NCBI GenBank assembly: GCA_949747745.1
Contig: CATKFT010000193.1
Location: 1 to 7,237, forward strand
Direction: 5' to 3'
DNA length: 7,237 nucleotides
From: an uncultured Clostridia bacterium
Lineage (GTDB): Bacteria > Bacillota_A > Clostridia > TANB77 > CAG-508
Below are positions 5,326 to 7,237 of this stretch, one piece after another. Under the pieces are notes generated by a model. That model worked only from the letters and a program-made list of their open reading frames with translations, did not search any database and was not told the origin of the DNA. Each line of letters opens with the position of its first letter. Position 1 is the stretch's first letter. A program made the position numbers and the translations under genes.

Positions 5326-5532
5326 ATGTTCTCATATAAACCTTTATGGAAAAAATTAATTGATTTAGATATTAATAAAACAACTTTTGCACAAGATTGC
5401 AAAATGTCTTTTTCAACATTAGCCAAAATGGGACAAGATAAATATATAGACATGAAAAATTTAGATAAAATATGTAATTATTTGAATTGCAATATTGAAG
5501 ATATTGTCAAACATATACCTGATAAAAAATAA
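5326..5532 (+). CDS. Small HTH_26-type regulator, 68 aa
   Basis: The start at 5326 is chosen because AGGAG lies eight bases upstream; an earlier in-frame ATG at 5275 would add a hydrophobic extension that runs through the promoter and ribosome site. The 68 residues fit the HTH_26 variant of the Cro/CI fold: YKPLWKKLIDLDINKTTFAQ (helices 1-2), CKMSFSTLAKMGQDKYIDMK (recognition region), LDKICNYLNCNIEDIVKHIPD (closing helices, with the typical C(N)IEDI(V)xxIP ending). Such short regulators are common in integrative elements. It diverges from the 66-residue regulator and shares the operator region 5145-5269; the two may form a bistable switch. A terminator follows at once. Confidence 0.88.
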   Translation: MFSYKPLWKKLIDLDINKTTFAQDCKMSFSTLAKMGQDKYIDMKNLDKICNYLNCNIEDIVKHIPDKK

Positions 5533-5544
5533 ATACAACAATTT

Positions 5545-5571
5545 AAGACACTATATATAGTGTCTTATCTT
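5545..5571 (+). terminator. Hairpin terminator between convergent genes
   Basis: Perfect 9-bp arms, AAGACACTA (5545-5553) and TAGTGTCTT (5558-5566), surround the loop TATA, followed on the plus strand by ATCTTTTT. It lies 13 bases after the HTH gene. The left arm also contains the stop codon of the convergent membrane-protein gene (5551-5553). Confidence 0.75.
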
Positions 5572-5754
5572 TTTAGATTTTATTAATTCTTTAGTAAAAA
5601 CAAATAAATTAATATCAATATAATAATACTTTTTTGCAAATCGCTTGAAACTAATCAAATCTATTATAAAATCGCCAATAATACCAATAAACAATAGAAT
5701 AGTAAAGTATAACCAAATCATTATATTAAAATTTACATCTAAACCATATAACAT
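5551..5754 (-). CDS. Small membrane protein, 67 aa
   Basis: The ATG at 5754 has an A/G-rich ribosome site (AAGGGGGG) about six bases upstream and a good promoter behind it. Residues about 10-33 (FNIMIWLYFTILLFIGIIGDFIID) form one long membrane span. The rest is a basic, Tyr/Lys/Phe-rich part that would lie in the cytoplasm (RFAKKYYYIDINLF, then KELIKSKKIRHYI). Its stop codon lies inside the terminator hairpin shared with the convergent HTH gene. It stands alone between two regulators in an element-like region. It could be an immunity, exclusion or morphogenesis protein of a phage or plasmid, but nothing in the sequence decides this. Confidence 0.65.
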   Translation of the reverse strand: MLYGLDVNFNIMIWLYFTILLFIGIIGDFIIDLISFKRFAKKYYYIDINLFVFTKELIKSKKIRHYI

Positions 5755-5777
5755 AATTTCCCCCCTTATCTAATAAA

Positions 5778-5806
5778 ATAATAACAAAAGTGCTATTATT
5801 TTTCAA
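5778..5806 (-). promoter_or_regulatory. Promoter of the 67-residue membrane protein
   Basis: Minus strand: TTGAAA (5806-5801), a 17-base spacer ending in TGT, then TATTAT (5783-5778), so an extended -10 with a good -35. The leader would be about 17-20 bases. Confidence 0.65.
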
Positions 5807-5850
5807 CCTGTTTTATAGGTATAGTTTTAAAACTGTTTTTATGTTTAAAT

Positions 5851-5881
5851 TTTAGTATAAAAGTATATACTAAAGTAGGTG
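5851..5881 (+). promoter_or_regulatory. Inverted-repeat operator just ahead of the RHH gene
   Basis: Arms TTTAGTATA (5851-5859) and TATACTAAA (5866-5874) are perfect 9-bp complements around six bases, directly followed by the ribosome site (AGGTGG). TATAAA and TATACT inside it could serve as a -10. RHH repressors usually bind such short symmetric sites at their own promoter. A 12-bp palindrome AGTTTTAAAACT (5823-5834) lies upstream. The 11-mer TAAAGTAGGTG at 5871-5881 recurs upstream of the replication gene (7109-7099, minus). Confidence 0.5.
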
Positions 5882-5886
5882 GATTT

Positions 5887-6051
5887 ATGTTTGATATAGA
5901 AAAATTTAAAAATAGCAATGTTCAAACCTCTGTAAGATTTCCAGAAGATATATATAATGAACTTAAAAAACTTGCTGATAAAAACGATATGAGCTTTAAC
6001 AATGTTGTTATTAGTTGTGTGAAATATGCACTTGAAGATATAAAGAAGTAG
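5887..6051 (+). CDS. Ribbon-helix-helix (Arc/CopG-like) DNA-binding protein, 54 aa
   Basis: A frame from ATG 5887 to TAG 6051 encodes 54 residues, with ribosome site AGGTGG five to nine bases upstream. The core is a classic RHH: the beta strand TSVRFPEDI (residues about 14-22), helix A IYNELKKLADKNDM (22-35), the turn S-F-N-N, and helix B NVVISCVKYALEDIKK (39-54). Such proteins dimerise through the strand and insert it in the major groove. In rolling-circle plasmids of the pMV158 type the RHH protein CopG represses the promoter of the copG-rep operon; here the RHH gene is convergent with a rep gene and carries its own palindromic operator, so a copy-control role is a fair inference, not shown. 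The last codons lie in a large hairpin shared with the rep 3' end. Confidence 0.85.
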   Translation: MFDIEKFKNSNVQTSVRFPEDIYNELKKLADKNDMSFNNVVISCVKYALEDIKK

Positions 6052-6075
6052 TAATTTTTATACTACTTCTTTATA
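6039..6075. terminator. 15-bp perfect hairpin shared by the ends of the RHH and rep genes
   Basis: Arms 6039-6053 and 6061-6075 are exact complements around a seven-base loop (ATTTTTA). The left arm encodes the last residues and stop of the RHH gene; the right arm encodes the end of rep (YKEVV and stop, minus strand). Neither side has a U-run after the stem, so it may stabilise both 3' ends or act as a bidirectional terminator without the classic tail. Confidence 0.55.
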
Positions 6076-7088
6076 CATAAATGGGTTAAATTCTATAATA
6101 TCCTTTTTTAAATCTATTTTATATGTTTGTGAAAAATCTATATTTGAATTTTTTAATTCGTTTATATTTCTATAATATGTACTTTTTTTTGTACGTTTTC
6201 GTACCTCTCTTAATCCGTCTACCATAATAGATAAATAGAAATTATATAATATATTAGCTTTTCTTTCATTATATATTGTATATAGTCGTTTTTCTATTTC
6301 TTTTTTGTCACTTATTATGGTTAAATCATTATCAAATAATTTCAATAATTTCATAAATTCTTCACACCACACTTTTTTTAATTCTTTATAATTTATATTT
6401 CTTATTCTTATATAATTACTATTATACATATTTACTAGTTTTTTCTTTTTTATTTCACACTCAAATCTTATAAATCCGTCAATTTGCTTAATATATGTAA
6501 ATACATCAAAATTTGTATTTTTCATTTTCTTTAAGTCATGTTTTTTAAATTCTAGCAACTTATTATATATTTTTAATGTTGTTGTACTACCGTGTCAAGT
6601 AAATACTTTCATCTTGATATGTCTTTATATTTCTTCGCGGATATTGACACATTGTAAGATTATTTATGTATTTTCTTACATTTTCATTTTTCTGTAAGTC
6701 ATAACATATTGCGATGTCACATCGCTGTAAAAACCAATGTTGTATTATAGGTAGTTTTATATTATAGTAGTTGTTCACTATATTAATGAGGTTAGTGCAT
6801 ATAGAATAAATATTGTAATATCCATTATGTGAATTATATCCGTTTGTTATTTTATGATATGACCCCTCAATTTCTATGTAATATTGACCTATAAATTTGT
6901 ATTTTGCACCTTGTCCAACTCTTACAGATAACCTAGAAGAAAAAGAACCGTTCCAGGTAATCGTTCACTATTTCATAAAAGATTTGTTTTGTACTTTTTT
7001 TATAGCTTGTCTTTATTATACTATTATTAGATATTTTGTCATAAGTGCTTTTATCTATCATTGATATAATCTTTATTGTATCTATCAT
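6058..7088 (-). CDS. Phage/plasmid replication initiator (gene II/X family), frame interrupted twice at CGG-T sites
   Basis: Reading starts at ATG 7088 (ribosome site AGGTG). After 46 codons an in-frame CGG (6950-6948) leads to a stop five codons later; skipping its C gives GSFSSRLSVRV and 119 further codons to a second CGG (6592-6590), followed directly by TAG. Skipping again gives GSTTTLKIYNKLLEFKKHD and 177 residues to the stop at 6058. Two one-base corrections yield exactly 342 residues, a normal family length. Family motifs in order: L(E)GS-SxRLSVRV; YYIEIEGSYHKITNGYN; HWFLQRCDIAICYDLQ; YPRR with a distal SIYL; GSTTTLKIYNKLLEFKKH; then RFECEIKKKKL and the C-terminal TYYRNINEL region. These proteins nick one strand of their origin to start rolling-circle replication of filamentous phages and related plasmids. 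Hairpins that could be the origin lie just upstream. The small RHH gene converges on it. Either the protein is made by double +1 frameshifting or it is a fresh pseudogene. Confidence 0.88.
6589..6592 (-). other. +1 frameshift site 2 in rep (CGG-T)
   Basis: Coding strand: TTG ACA CGG T AG T ACA. In the zero frame CGG is followed at once by TAG. Omitting C at 6592 gives TTG ACA GGT AGT ACA, coding L T G S T, where the family has a conserved Gly before a Thr-rich stretch and LKIY. Confidence 0.8.
6947..6950 (-). other. +1 frameshift site 1 in rep (CGG-T)
   Basis: Coding strand: CTG GAA CGG T TCT TTT. Omitting C at 6950 gives CTG GAA GGT TCT TTT, coding L E G S F, matching the family pattern L-K/E-G-S-Y/F followed by SR(L/I)SV. 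Confidence 0.8.
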
Positions 7089-7119
7089 TTTATTTTTACA
7101 CCTACTTTATATAAGATGT

Positions 7120-7162
7120 TCCCACTTATGGGACTGAGGGAGGGTGTTACTAAGCACCCTCC
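7120..7162. other. GC-rich double hairpin, candidate rolling-circle origin
   Basis: Two hairpins lie side by side 31-74 bases upstream of the rep ATG. One has arms TCCCA (7120-7124) and TGGGA (7129-7133) with loop CTTA; the other has arms GGAGGGTG (7139-7146) and CACCCTCC (7155-7162) around an eight-base loop. Such GC runs are exceptional in this AT-rich DNA. Origins of rolling-circle replicons often sit next to rep and expose the nick site in a hairpin loop. There is no U-run after either stem, which argues against a terminator. A possible rep -10 (TATAAA, 7111-7106) is adjacent, so Rep binding here could also autoregulate. The exact nick position cannot be told. Confidence 0.5.
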
Positions 7163-7237
7163 TGTAATTCGAATAAGTAATTAAATTCGTCAAGAAGTTT
7201 TTTAATTTTTTTTCTGTATTTGGTATATTGCATAAGC
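7150..7237 (-). CDS. Short helical ORF, C-terminal part, possibly continuing past the window
   Basis: A minus-strand frame is open from the window edge to TAG at 7152-7150. From an ATG at 7233 it encodes 27 residues, basic then hydrophobic/acidic (YTKYRKKIKKLLDEF, then NYLFELQEGA). The frame is open at the edge, so the gene may be longer. The stop falls in the loop of the larger GC-rich hairpin. Composition is protein-like, but length and context give weak support. Confidence 0.4.
   Translation of the reverse strand, partial: LMQYTKYRKKIKKLLDEFNYLFELQEGA

Noticed and set aside
3694..6950. Simple reassignment of CGG to another amino acid
   Set aside because: Reassignment would not change the frame; all three sites need a frame change to continue the protein.

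Overview
The window is very AT-rich DNA with strong Shine-Dalgarno sites, sigma-A-type promoters and protein families typical of low-GC Firmicutes (Bacillota), most likely an anaerobic clostridial or gut-type lineage. No rRNA, tRNA or CRISPR array is visible. Almost every gene belongs to mobile or accessory DNA: an ISLre2/UPF0236-family transposase, a rolling-circle type phage/plasmid replication protein (gene II/X family), small DNA-binding regulators, an orphan antitoxin, small membrane proteins and gene remnants.

Layout. 1-970, minus strand: the N-terminal part of a DUF3788-like protein with a good promoter, a multi-pass membrane protein and a 47-residue two-helix membrane peptide. 1027-1288, plus strand: an orphan Phd/YefM antitoxin. 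1290-1724, minus: a broken gene. 1875-3035, minus: two GC-richer cassettes (a coiled-coil protein and a HTH-like protein), each with its own promoter or candidate promoter and a hairpin terminator that folds fully only as minus-strand RNA. 3107-4922: a 56-residue ORF and the transposase with a structured promoter region. 4926-5754: divergent small HTH regulators around three copies of a 20-bp operator, then a small membrane protein. 5887-7237: a ribbon-helix-helix protein, convergent with the replication gene, and GC-rich hairpins upstream of the replication gene that look like a replication origin.

The strongest observation concerns the transposase and the replication protein. Both are interrupted by single-base frameshifts: one in the transposase, two in the replication gene. 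All three have the same form: an in-frame CGG codon followed by T, where skipping the C and reading GGT (Gly) restores the frame and a glycine that fits the family motif. There is no other in-frame CGG in either gene. The only other in-frame CGG codons in the genes read here are three in the GC-richer cassettes, where CGG is followed by A or G and appears to encode Arg. This suggests +1 translational frameshifting at CGG-U, perhaps in a host that decodes CGG poorly. A shared mutational or sequencing artefact is the main alternative.

The right part (about 4926-7237) reads as a compact replicon or integrated element: Rep with a candidate origin, an RHH protein that could act as a CopG-like copy-control repressor, and a divergent HTH pair resembling a Cro/CI switch.
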